The translations under genes were made by a program, and so were the position numbers. Source: Thauera sedimentorum (lineage in GTDB: Bacteria; Pseudomonadota; Gammaproteobacteria; Burkholderiales; Rhodocyclaceae). From it: DNA of 64,000 nucleotides. This document shows, piece by piece, positions 55,021-63,284 of the stretch; positions within the stretch are counted from its first letter, which is position 1, and the number at the start of each line of letters is the position of its first letter. The stretch covers positions 1,240,001 through 1,304,000 of the forward strand of contig NZ_JACTAH010000001.1 in the NCBI RefSeq assembly GCF_014489115.1. The letters are read 5' to 3'. Under the pieces are notes generated by a model. That model saw only the letters and a program-made list of their open reading frames with translations, was not told where the DNA came from and made no database searches.

Positions 55021-55746
55021 GTGAACGAAGTGGCGATGATCATCGTGCTGACGGCCGCGGCGGGCGCCTGCATACCGCTCGGCGGCCTGCTGGCGAGCTT
55101 CGAGCGCATCCGCCCGCGCTGGCTGGAACGCGAGTTCCGTCATTTCCTGATCGCGGTCGGCGGCGGCATCCTGATCGGCGCGGTGGCGGTGGTGCTGGTG
55201 CCGGCCGGGCTGGACAGCATGGACGGCTCGATGCTGGCGATTCCGCTGGTGCTGGCCGGCGGACTGGTGTTCTTTGCCATCGAGCGCGCGCTCGGGCTGC
55301 GGCGGCGGGAGTCGCCGCAACTCATGGGCACGGTATTGGACTACGTGCCGGAGGCCATCGCGCTCGGCGGGCTGGTGGCGCTGGATTCGCCGGTCGCGCC
55401 CCTGCTTGCGGCGTTGATTGCGCTGCAGAACCTGCCCGAGGGCTTCAACGCCTATCGCGAGCTGTCCGCCCTCAATGGACGCAGTCCGCGCCGCACCCTG
55501 GGCTACATGAGCCTGCTGGTGCCGATCGGGCCGCTGGCCGGGCTGGCAGGCTACTACTTCCTCTCGGCCCACGCCGCGGTGCTCGGCGGCATCATGCTCT
55601 TCGCCTCGGGCGGCGTGCTCTACCTGATTTTCCAGGACATCGCCCCCCAGTCGCGCCTGAACCGCCACTGGGCGCCGCCGCTCGGCGCGGTGTGCGGCTT
55701 CTGTCTGGCGCTGTTCGGGTCGATGCTGGTCGGCCATCCCGGCTGA
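55021..55746 (+). CDS. ZIP-family divalent metal transporter
   Basis: A 241-residue membrane protein with about eight hydrophobic segments and the family helices LDYVPEAIALGG and QNLPEGFNAY (ZIP-type HxxPE variants). GGGGAG precedes the GTG start at 55021. ZIP proteins move zinc or iron into the cytoplasm. The usual histidines are replaced by Asp/Gln in the signature helices, so metal preference may differ. It stands upstream of the regulator at 55878 but not in its operon. Confidence 0.75.
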   Translation: MNEVAMIIVLTAAAGACIPLGGLLASFERIRPRWLEREFRHFLIAVGGGILIGAVAVVLVPAGLDSMDGSMLAIPLVLAGGLVFFAIERALGLRRRESPQLMGTVLDYVPEAIALGGLVALDSPVAPLLAALIALQNLPEGFNAYRELSALNGRSPRRTLGYMSLLVPIGPLAGLAGYYFLSAHAAVLGGIMLFASGGVLYLIFQDIAPQSRLNRHWAPPLGAVCGFCLALFGSMLVGHPG

Positions 55747-55771
55747 GCGTGCTGCGCCCGCCGGGGCAGGC

Positions 55772-55813
55772 TTGACCTGCATCAAGCGCATCCGCTGCCG
55801 GCTTGGCGAGAAT
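55772..55813 (+). promoter_or_regulatory. FNR/DNR-type box and class II promoter for the hemerythrin-CRP regulator
   Basis: TTGACCTGCATCAA (55772-55785) is a one-mismatch match to TTGAT-N4-ATCAA. A -10-like GAGAAT lies at 55808-55813. The box centre is 32 bp before the -10 centre, which is exactly the class II geometry (box at -41.5). Predicted start is near 55820. This implies control by an FNR/ANR/DNR-type regulator under low oxygen or nitric oxide. Confidence 0.75.
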
Positions 55814-55877
55814 TCCGCCATTGCGCAAGGCGGCGAAACGGCCTGCCGTGCGCCCGAACATCCCAGAGGTGATGCGA

Positions 55878-57545
55878 ATGGAACAACTGGCGTGGAGCGA
55901 CGCGCTGCGCACCGGTATCGACGTGATCGACCGCCAGCACCGTGGCCTGGTCGACATGGTCAATGCCACCGCGATCCGGCTCGAAGCCGACGCAGCATTG
56001 AGCGCCGACGAAGTACGGCTGCTGCTCGGTTACCTCAAGGACTACGCCGAGGTCCATTTCGGCACCGAAGAGGCCTTGATGGCCCTGTGCGGCCTGCCGC
56101 CCGGCTACGCGCAGGACCACCACGCCAACCACGCGCGCTTCCTGGCCCACGTCGGCGACATGGTCGACGACCTGTCCGACGACGCGGTGCCCGACGGGCG
56201 GCAGCTGCTCGCCTTCCTGGCCGACTGGCTGATCCGCCACATCCAGGGCGAGGACCAGGGCCTGGCCCGCCGGCTGCGCGCGGCCCACCCCGAAGGACCG
56301 GGCATGCATGCCGAAGGGGCGGTCGGCGGCGGCGTGGGCGCCACCGGCCTGACCCGCCAGTTCGCCGATGTGCTCGCCCTGGGCAGCGCCACGCTGCACG
56401 CCAGCGAGGCCGACGTGCTGGAGATGATCACCGAGGGCACCGCGCCCACGCTGGTCATGGCGCTAGATGCCAGCCTGCTGCCGGCCACCGTGCTCCATGC
56501 CAACGCCGCGGCCGGCGAGCTGTTCGGCTCACCGGCCGAGCGCCTCGCGGGCCGCGCCAGCGATGCGCTCTTCGGCGAAAACCAGGCCCAGCGCCTCCCG
56601 GTGATGATGAGCGAGGTGCTGATGCACGGCGCCTTCGAGGGCGAGATCGACTGCGTCGACGCCGTCGGCGAGCTGCACCCGGTGCAGGCGCGCGTCACCC
56701 ATCTGGTCCTGCAGGGGCGCATGGCCATTCTGGTGGTGTTCGTGCCGCAGGACCTGCGAAGCGGCAGCCGCAAGGCCGGCCACCCGGAAGAGGCCGTCCG
56801 TGACGCGGCAGCCGAGGGGCGCGAGGCACGTGGGCGCAGCCGCGCCACGCTGGCCGGACGCACCGTGTTCTCGCGCCATCCGCTGTTCGGCGTGCTCAAC
56901 CGCGACGAGCTGCAGATCCTGGAACGCTCGGCCCGCCTGATCCGCCTGCGCAAGGGCCAGGTGCTGTTCCACAAGGGCGACGAACCCGCCGGCATCTACA
57001 TCGTCATCAGCGGCCAGGTGAGCCTGGCGGCCTCCAACAGCCGCGGCATCGAGAAGGTGCTGGACATCCTCGATCCGCCGGATGTCTTCGCCGAGGTGGA
57101 GGTGCTCACCCGGCGGCCGGCGGCGGTGCATGCGCAGAGCCTCAGTACGTCCGTGGTCCTGCTGGTGCCGGCCGACGCGGTGCGCCGCGTGCAGGCCTCC
57201 AGCCCGGCCTTCTCGGAAGCGGTGGTGGCCCACCTGGGGCGCCGCGTGCAGCGGCTCACCGGCGAGATCGAAGCCCTCACGCTGCACACCGCCATGGAGC
57301 GCATCATCGACCACCTGCTGGCGCATGCGCAGGTCAACGCGCACGGCGTCATCGAGGCTCAGCTGCCGGCGCAGAAACAGGTGATCGCCTCCTATCTCAA
57401 CATCAGCCCGCCCACGCTGTCGCGTGCCTTCCAGCAGCTGACCGACAACGGCCTGATCACCATCACCCGCCGCTACGTGACCATCCCCGACCGCGAGCGC
57501 CTGCTGCGCTTTCGCGACGGCGAGTTGGCCGAGGATCGCGTATAG
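55878..57545 (+). CDS. Bacteriohemerythrin-PAS-CRP/FNR-type regulator
   Basis: A 555-residue fusion. The hemerythrin domain (1-135) has all seven iron ligands: His21, His60, Glu64, His81, His85, His121 and Asp126. A PAS-like domain follows (about 165-290), then a cyclic-nucleotide-binding fold (about 330-450) and a CRP-type helix-turn-helix (about 480-550, ASYLNISPPTLSRAFQQL). It is likely an oxygen- or NO-sensing transcription factor. The ATG at 55878 has AGAGG 8 nt upstream; in-frame starts at 55872 or 55803 are possible. It is preceded by the FNR/DNR box and convergent with the sortase gene. Confidence 0.85.
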   Translation: MEQLAWSDALRTGIDVIDRQHRGLVDMVNATAIRLEADAALSADEVRLLLGYLKDYAEVHFGTEEALMALCGLPPGYAQDHHANHARFLAHVGDMVDDLSDDAVPDGRQLLAFLADWLIRHIQGEDQGLARRLRAAHPEGPGMHAEGAVGGGVGATGLTRQFADVLALGSATLHASEADVLEMITEGTAPTLVMALDASLLPATVLHANAAAGELFGSPAERLAGRASDALFGENQAQRLPVMMSEVLMHGAFEGEIDCVDAVGELHPVQARVTHLVLQGRMAILVVFVPQDLRSGSRKAGHPEEAVRDAAAEGREARGRSRATLAGRTVFSRHPLFGVLNRDELQILERSARLIRLRKGQVLFHKGDEPAGIYIVISGQVSLAASNSRGIEKVLDILDPPDVFAEVEVLTRRPAAVHAQSLSTSVVLLVPADAVRRVQASSPAFSEAVVAHLGRRVQRLTGEIEALTLHTAMERIIDHLLAHAQVNAHGVIEAQLPAQKQVIASYLNISPPTLSRAFQQLTDNGLITITRRYVTIPDRERLLRFRDGELAEDRV

Positions 57546-57554
57546 CGCAGGGCC

Positions 57555-58286
57555 TCACAGGCTGGTGAGCGCTGCGCGGCGCGGCCGCCGCGGATCGTCG
57601 GCGCTCACCGCGGTGACCACGTAGCGCAAGGGACCGCCGGCCTGCAGCGCATCGAAGGGCCAGCAGGTCACCAGGGTGAGCTGGCGGCCATCGCGCGGCT
57701 GGGCGAGCGGGCTGAGGTCGTTCTTGTCCACCACCCTCGTGTCGGCGACCCGGTAGTGCAGGGTCTCGCCGGCGGCCGTCTCGATCTCCAGTTCGCTGCC
57801 GTCCTCCAGCCACTGCAGGAAGGCGAAATGGGTGTCGCGATGCGCGCCGAGCACGCTGTTGCCGTCCTCGCCCGGTAGCGCGGTGCCGTACATGTGCCCC
57901 GGACCGAAGGCGATGGTGCGTCCGTCGGCCCCGGCCAGGACAAAGAGGTCCACACCCTGGCCCGGCGCGCGCAGGCGGGCCACCGGCCAGGTATCGGCCC
58001 ACGGCCAGGGCTTGACCTGCGTGGCGCCGGCCTGGGTTTCCGCCCAGGCCTGGCCGATCAGCACCTGTGCGAGCCAGGCCTTGGCGTGGATGTAGCCGGC
58101 CTGGCCGAACTGCCACAGCCCGGCGGCCAGGGCGAGCGCGGCGGCGGTGCGCAGCACGCGGGTGCGCCACTGCTGGCGGCGCGTGCGCGCCAGCGCGGGG
58201 CCGAGGCAGGCCGCGGCCGGCCAGGCGCATTCCACGCCGAGAAAGTCCTTGCTGTTGCAGTGATGGCAGGCTTGCAGGGATCTCAT
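57555..58286 (-). CDS. Class GN sortase (dedicated proteobacterial sortase)
   Basis: A 243-residue sortase. A membrane helix (about 44-61) anchors it, and the catalytic residues are His149 (GAHRDTHFAF), Cys208 (LVTCWPFDA) and Arg221 (GGPLRYVV). The N-terminal 20 residues carry ACHHCN and a further Cys (Cys7, 10, 20), which face the cytoplasm and could bind metal; I have not seen this described. Sortase cleaves the C-terminal signal of its target and attaches it to the cell envelope. The target gene lies just upstream at 58432. AAGGAG precedes the chosen ATG. Confidence 0.88.
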   Translation of the reverse strand: MRSLQACHHCNSKDFLGVECAWPAAACLGPALARTRRQQWRTRVLRTAAALALAAGLWQFGQAGYIHAKAWLAQVLIGQAWAETQAGATQVKPWPWADTWPVARLRAPGQGVDLFVLAGADGRTIAFGPGHMYGTALPGEDGNSVLGAHRDTHFAFLQWLEDGSELEIETAAGETLHYRVADTRVVDKNDLSPLAQPRDGRQLTLVTCWPFDALQAGGPLRYVVTAVSADDPRRPRRAALTSL

Positions 58287-58336
58287 GTCGGGACTCCTTG
58301 TGGTTGATGTGAAAGTCGCGTAGCAGACTCCGTCTG

Positions 58337-58380
58337 CTCCCCTCGCCCACTTGTGGGAGAGGGGTTGGGGGTGAGGGGAA
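58337..58380. repeat. Intergenic GC-rich hairpin repeat
   Basis: CTCCCCTCGCCCACTTGTGG pairs with the following GGGAGAGGGG, then a G-run. The element resembles a repeat (CCCTCTCCC...GGGAGAGGG) scattered between genes in many proteobacteria. It lies between sortase and target genes and could form a hairpin that tunes expression between them. Confidence 0.45.
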
Positions 58381-58431
58381 CGGACAGCCCGACTTTCATG
58401 ATTCGGGGCGATCGTCATCCTGTCCGTTCGT

Positions 58432-60606
58432 TCAGGCGGAAAGGGCAAAGGAACTGCGGCCGCGGCGCTGGGCGGACCACAGCAGGGCGCAGGCGAGCAG
58501 GGCCAGGGTGCCGAGCAGCAGGTTCAGCCGTGCATCGGTGGCGCCCATGGGCAGCTGACCGAACACCGCTTCGTGGCGCCAGCCATCTGGCAAGTTGGTG
58601 GGCATGGCGCCGCCGTGCAGCGCCTCGCCGGCCGGACGGGCAGGGGTCTTGTCCACCGCGACCAGGCTGGTGTAGCGGCTCACCAGGTGGTGCTCCAGGG
58701 CGAGCTCGACGACCGCCGGGCGGATGTCGGCTTCCGGCGTGCCGGCGCGCAGCTCGTCCATCAGGGCGGCGATCTTCTGGCGCGCCCACAGCACGCCGAC
58801 ACCGGTGGCGGGCGAGGCTTCGGCGAGCGGAATTCCGGCGCTCCATTCGACCCCGCGTCCGCTACCGGCGACGCGCAGCGATCCGCCGCCCTTGCGCAGC
58901 GCGGCCACCACCATGACCGGCTCGCCGGCATACAGGTCGGGCACGCGGCGCGGCCAGGTTTCCAGCGCGCTGCCGTCCGCCCAGGACAGTTCGATGCCCT
59001 TCATCACCGGGGATTCGAGCTTGGCGAACAGCGCCGACATGCGCTCCTGCACCTCGTCGAGCTTGCCGATGTAGGTGAAGCTGCCGCGCCCGGCAGCGGC
59101 CGCCTGACGCATGAAGTGGCTGTTGGGCGCCGAGCCGATGCCGACGGTGAACAGGCGCGAATCGCCCAGGCGCTCCTCGATCAGGCGGAACAGCGCCTCT
59201 TCGTTGCCCACTGCGCCGTCGGTGAGGAAGATCACCTGGCGCACGCGACCGGCGCGCTCGCTGCCGTCCAGCGCCATCTCCAGCGCCTTCTTCATCTCGG
59301 TGCCGCCGCGCGCCTGCAGGCTGCGCACCCAGCGCGCGGCGTGATCGACCGCGTCGCGGCTGGCCGGCTGGGCGGTCGGGAAGAGGGCATAGGCCTCGGA
59401 GTTGAATTCGATGATGTTGAAGCGGTCGGCCGGGTTCAGCCGGCGCAGCGCCAGGGCAAGCGCTTCGCGCGCCTGCACGATGGACGTGCCCTCCATCGAG
59501 CCCGAGGTGTCGAGGATGAAGACCACCTCGCGCGGCAGCGGTTGTTCGTCGGCGCGCAGTTGCGGCGGCATCAGCATCAGCATCAGCAGGGCGTAGTCGA
59601 GATCCTTGCCGGGCTCGCTGAACAGCGCCACCTGCGGCGCGGCGCCGGCGGCCAGCGTCCACACCAGTTCGAAGTCGCGGTTGGCCGGGGTGCTGCCTTC
59701 GGCCAGTTCCACCACGCGGCGGTGGGCATGCGGCGCCTCGACGCGCACCGCGTGGTAGGGGCTGTCCACCGCGGCCAGCGGCACGCCGGCATCGAGTTCC
59801 ACGCGCAGGCTCACCGGGTTGATCGGGCCGGCCGACGGGTGCAGCACCGGCGGGGTGATGCGGTGGGCGTCCGGCACTACGGTGGTGGGCGCCACGGTGC
59901 CGTGGCCGGCGCTGCGCTCGCCGTCGGGCGTGCCGGGGATGTAGCGCGGGCCGACCACCATAGGGAAGCGCAGGCTGTAGCGCCCGGCCTCATCGACCAG
60001 CTGGTAGTCCAGCGTCTGCTGGTACTCGATCTCCACCCGGATCTCGGCGTCGGGGGCGATGTTGGCCACGCTGGTGGTGAACATGTTGGGCCGCTCCTGC
60101 TCGACCAGCGCCGCGCGCTGGCCTTTGGCACGGGCCTGTTCGAAGGTCGCGCGAGCTTCCTCGCGTTCGCGGATCTCGCCTTCGATGAGGCGCTCGCCCA
60201 CGCGCATGCGCAGGCGGTCGACCGCCGCGTTCTCCGGCAGCGGGAATACGTAGACGCCTTCCAGCCAGTCGCTGCCCGGGTTGCGGAAGGTCTGCATCAC
60301 GCGGGCGCGGGCCAACGGGCCGTTGACGCGGATCGTTACCTCGGTGGCGAGGGTGGGCAGCGCAAAGGTGGCGCCATCCTCGGTGCGCATCAGCAGCGTG
60401 CCCTGGCCGGCCTCGGCGGGGCGCATCGGCACGGCCCGCATCTCGACCGCATGCGCCGGCGCGGCGAGCAGCAGCACCAGGGCGGCGAGCGCCAGCGCCA
60501 CCCCCAGCCCGCCGGCGAGGATGCGGACGAAGAGGGCGGCGATCTCGACCGCGTGGTGGCGGCCGGGGGCCGGGGCGGGGCCGCGGGCGGCGGTGGTGGT
60601 ATTCAT
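58432..60606 (-). CDS. Sortase target protein with VIT and VWA domains
   Basis: A 724-residue exported protein. A signal peptide ends near residue 53 (AAPAHA). A VIT (inter-alpha-trypsin-inhibitor-like) domain follows (about 60-190), then a VWA domain whose MIDAS motif is DTSGSM near residue 370. The C-terminus is a sorting signal: LPMGATDARL (from Leu685), a hydrophobic helix and a basic tail. The motif differs from the usual LPxTA form. The single cognate sortase lies 145 bp downstream, so the pair is dedicated. GGGAG precedes the ATG. Confidence 0.9.
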   Translation of the reverse strand: MNTTTAARGPAPAPGRHHAVEIAALFVRILAGGLGVALALAALVLLLAAPAHAVEMRAVPMRPAEAGQGTLLMRTEDGATFALPTLATEVTIRVNGPLARARVMQTFRNPGSDWLEGVYVFPLPENAAVDRLRMRVGERLIEGEIREREEARATFEQARAKGQRAALVEQERPNMFTTSVANIAPDAEIRVEIEYQQTLDYQLVDEAGRYSLRFPMVVGPRYIPGTPDGERSAGHGTVAPTTVVPDAHRITPPVLHPSAGPINPVSLRVELDAGVPLAAVDSPYHAVRVEAPHAHRRVVELAEGSTPANRDFELVWTLAAGAAPQVALFSEPGKDLDYALLMLMLMPPQLRADEQPLPREVVFILDTSGSMEGTSIVQAREALALALRRLNPADRFNIIEFNSEAYALFPTAQPASRDAVDHAARWVRSLQARGGTEMKKALEMALDGSERAGRVRQVIFLTDGAVGNEEALFRLIEERLGDSRLFTVGIGSAPNSHFMRQAAAAGRGSFTYIGKLDEVQERMSALFAKLESPVMKGIELSWADGSALETWPRRVPDLYAGEPVMVVAALRKGGGSLRVAGSGRGVEWSAGIPLAEASPATGVGVLWARQKIAALMDELRAGTPEADIRPAVVELALEHHLVSRYTSLVAVDKTPARPAGEALHGGAMPTNLPDGWRHEAVFGQLPMGATDARLNLLLGTLALLACALLWSAQRRGRSSFALSA

Positions 60607-60773
60607 TGCTTGTTCTCCCTTTGCGTTGGCCGGGGCATCTGCCGGTGTTGGCATTTGAGCGCCGCAAGCGGTCGGCTTTCGGCGGCAAAAGGGGAGAAGC
60701 GCGGGCGAAATGTGGCAGGAAAATGGCTCTTGCGCCGCAGCCCGGCGGCGGAGGCTGTGCAGCCGGGGCGCGG

Positions 60774-60782
60774 TGCTATAGT
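60774..60782 (+). promoter_or_regulatory. Extended -10 promoter of pdsRS
   Basis: TGCTATAGT is an extended -10 (TGnTATAGT) 22 bp before the pdsR ATG. The -35 is weak, consistent with extended -10 use. The 60607-60804 gap is the divergent promoter region between target and regulator genes. Confidence 0.5.
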
Positions 60783-60804
60783 CGGCCCCGGATCAACAGC
60801 GACA

Positions 60805-61500
60805 ATGCATATGGGACGCCGCATCGCCATCGTCGAGGACGAAGCCGCCATCCGCGCCAACTACGCCGAGGCCCTGGCCCGCCAGGGCTACGAGGTGGCC
60901 GCGTACGCCGACCGCCCGCAGGCGCTGGCCGCCTTCCGCGAACGCCTGCCTGACCTGGCGGTGGTCGACATCGGCCTGGGCGACGAGCCCGAGGGCGGCT
61001 TCACGCTGTGCAGCGAACTGCGCGCGCTGTCGAAGCGCCTGCCCATCATCTTCCTGACCGCGCGCGATTCGGACTTCGACGTGGTCTCCGGCCTGCGCCT
61101 GGGGGCGGACGACTACCTCACCAAGGACATCTCCATGCCCCACCTGCTGGCGCGGATTGCGGCGCTGTTCCGCCGCATCGACGCGCTGGCCGACGCGCAG
61201 CCCCAGGAGGACGTCATCGAACGCGGGCCGCTGCGCCTGGACGCGATGCGCCTTTCCGCGCAATGGCGCGGGCAGCCGGTGGATCTCACGCTCACCGAAT
61301 TCTGGATGGTGCACACCCTGGCCAAGACCCCCGGCCACGTGAAGAGCCGCGACCAGCTGATGCACGACGCCCGCCTGGTGGACGACGGCACCATCACCTC
61401 GCACGTCAAGCGCATCCGCCGCAAGTTCGCCGCGGTCGATGCCGGCTTCGACGCCATCGAGAGCGTGTACGGCATGGGCTACCGCTGGAAGGCGGCCTGA
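60805..61500 (+). CDS. pdsR: Response regulator of the dedicated sortase system
   Basis: A 231-residue OmpR-type response regulator. The receiver (1-120) has acidic Glu11/Asp12, phospho-acceptor Asp55 (VVDIGLG) and Lys in LTKDI. The winged-helix domain (about 140-231) ends with YGMGYRWKAA. The next gene, the kinase, starts inside the stop codon (ATGA). Divergent from the target gene, this matches the known PdsR/PdsS context. Starts at 60805 or 60811 are equally possible. Confidence 0.9.
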   Translation: MHMGRRIAIVEDEAAIRANYAEALARQGYEVAAYADRPQALAAFRERLPDLAVVDIGLGDEPEGGFTLCSELRALSKRLPIIFLTARDSDFDVVSGLRLGADDYLTKDISMPHLLARIAALFRRIDALADAQPQEDVIERGPLRLDAMRLSAQWRGQPVDLTLTEFWMVHTLAKTPGHVKSRDQLMHDARLVDDGTITSHVKRIRRKFAAVDAGFDAIESVYGMGYRWKAA

Positions 61501-63131
61501 TGACTGAAACCGCCGTGCCGCGCTGGCGCATCAGCCTGCGCGCCAAGCTCGCGCTGCTGGCCCTGCCGCTGCTCGCGCTGCCGTGGGTGGGCTACCGCTA
61601 CGTCGCCGAGATGGAGGCCTTTCTGGTCGAAGGCCAGCAGCAGGCGCTGATCGGCACCGCCCGCGCGGTGGCCACCGCGCTGCACGAACGCCCGCAGCTG
61701 TTGGGCATGCAGGAATGGACGCCGAGCTCGCGGGTGGCGGTCGATGAATCCCTGCTGCCCGGCGAGGAAGTGGTCGACATCGAACATGTGCCGCTGGCCG
61801 ACCCGGTGGCCGAACGGCGCGCGGTGGAGGAGGTGCAGGCCATCCTGCGCGGCGTGCAGCGCAGCAGCTCGCGGATCAGCTTGGTCAGCCGTGACCTGCG
61901 GGTGCTGGCGCTGGCCGGCAGCCTGGAAGCCGAACCGCAGTCCGATACCCTCGCCGAACCGGCCTGGCGCCGCGTATGGCGCGCGCTGGTGGCCCGCATC
62001 GTGCCGGCGCCGGGCGAACGCATTGGGGCCGACTGGACGCCGACCCGCGGGCGCGAGGTGCATGACGCCCTGCTCGGCATCCCCGGCGCGCAGTTGCGCA
62101 CCACGGCCGACGGGCGGGCGCTGGTGCTGAGCGCGGCGCATCCGATCTGGGGCGGCAGCCGGGTGCTGGGTGCCGTGGTGGTGGAGGAGCGCAGTGACTC
62201 GGTACTGTCGCTGCGCCAGCATGCGCTGGAACGCCTGCTGCTTTTCACCCTGGGCGGCTTCGGCGTGGTGGCGGTGCTGGTGCTGGGCTTCGCCACCCGT
62301 CTGTCCTCGCGCATCCGCCGCCTGCGCGACGAGGCCGAGCGCGCCATCGACGGCCACGGGCACATTGCCGCGGCGCTGCCGGCATCGGCCGCCGGCGACG
62401 AGGTGGGCGACCTGTCGCGCAGCTTCGCCGCGCTGCTCGACCGCCTGGCGCGCCATCACACCTACCTGGAGAACATGGCCAGCCGCCTGTCGCATGAGCT
62501 GCGCACGCCGATCGCGGTGGTGCGTTCCTCGCTCGAGAACCTGCAGGCGGAAGCGCTGCCGGACGGTGCGCAGACCTACATGGGGCGCGCGCAGGCCGGC
62601 TTGTCGCGGCTGTCGAAGATCCTCTCGCGCATGAGCGAGGCGTCGCGGCTGGAGCAGGCGCTGGCCAGCACCGAGACCGAGCGCTTCGACCTGCGTGCGG
62701 TGGTGGCCGAATGCGTCGGCGGCTACCGCATGGCCCATCCGCAGCGCGCCTTCGAGGCCGACCTGCCGCCCTATCCGGTGTGGGTGCGCGGGGCCCCCGA
62801 CCTGGCTGCGCAGATGCTCGACAAGCTGGTGGACAACGCGGTCGACTTCGCCGAACCGGGCACGCCGGTGCGTGTGGTGCTGCGCTTCGAGCTCACCACC
62901 GCGACCCTGTCGGTGATCAATCGCGGCCCGGCGCTGCCGGCCGATTTGCAGGCGCGCCTGTTCGACCCCATGGTCTCCGGGCGCAAGCGCGACAGCTCGG
63001 ACGAGCCGCATCTGGGCATCGGCCTCTACGTGGCGCGGATGATTGCCGCCTTCCATGGCGGCAGCCTCAGCGCACACAACCTGCCGGGCGGCGATGGGGT
63101 GTGTTTCAGCGCGGTGCTGCGGCTGAGTTGA
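61500..63131 (+). CDS. pdsS: Sensor histidine kinase of the dedicated sortase system
   Basis: A 543-residue membrane kinase. Helices lie near residues 15-33 and 243-262 with a periplasmic sensor between them. A HAMP (265-315), a HisKA domain with SRLSHELRTP (His about 331) and an ATP-binding domain with DKLVDNAVDFA and LGIGLYVARM follow. It probably senses envelope state and phosphorylates PdsR to control the sortase and its target. It is translationally coupled to pdsR. Confidence 0.9.
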   Translation: MTETAVPRWRISLRAKLALLALPLLALPWVGYRYVAEMEAFLVEGQQQALIGTARAVATALHERPQLLGMQEWTPSSRVAVDESLLPGEEVVDIEHVPLADPVAERRAVEEVQAILRGVQRSSSRISLVSRDLRVLALAGSLEAEPQSDTLAEPAWRRVWRALVARIVPAPGERIGADWTPTRGREVHDALLGIPGAQLRTTADGRALVLSAAHPIWGGSRVLGAVVVEERSDSVLSLRQHALERLLLFTLGGFGVVAVLVLGFATRLSSRIRRLRDEAERAIDGHGHIAAALPASAAGDEVGDLSRSFAALLDRLARHHTYLENMASRLSHELRTPIAVVRSSLENLQAEALPDGAQTYMGRAQAGLSRLSKILSRMSEASRLEQALASTETERFDLRAVVAECVGGYRMAHPQRAFEADLPPYPVWVRGAPDLAAQMLDKLVDNAVDFAEPGTPVRVVLRFELTTATLSVINRGPALPADLQARLFDPMVSGRKRDSSDEPHLGIGLYVARMIAAFHGGSLSAHNLPGGDGVCFSAVLRLS

Positions 63132-63169
63132 GCGGTTCGCGGCGGTCGGACGAGCCCGCCACCATCTCC

Positions 63170-63190
63170 GTTATAAGCATTGCGGTTATA
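63170..63190 (+). repeat. Direct repeat GTTATA, two copies 15 bp apart
   Basis: GTTATA at 63170-63175 and 63185-63190 in an AT-rich patch, the only AT-rich part of the 63132-63284 gap. It may be a LysR-type or other operator for the downstream transporter, or promoter -10-like elements. Confidence 0.3.
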
Positions 63191-63284
63191 TGGAAATGGA
63201 AAAACATTCTTGGACCATCTAAGGCGGGATGGTTATCGTTTGTGCGCCGCACCGTAGCGGCCTCAACCGATCCGTCCACGCCCG

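Noticed and set aside
58573..61500. A long plus-strand frame that ends in the PdsR sequence and starts opposite the sortase target
   Set aside because: Only its last 231 codons, from 60805, code for a protein (PdsR). The upstream part is antisense to the VIT/VWA gene.
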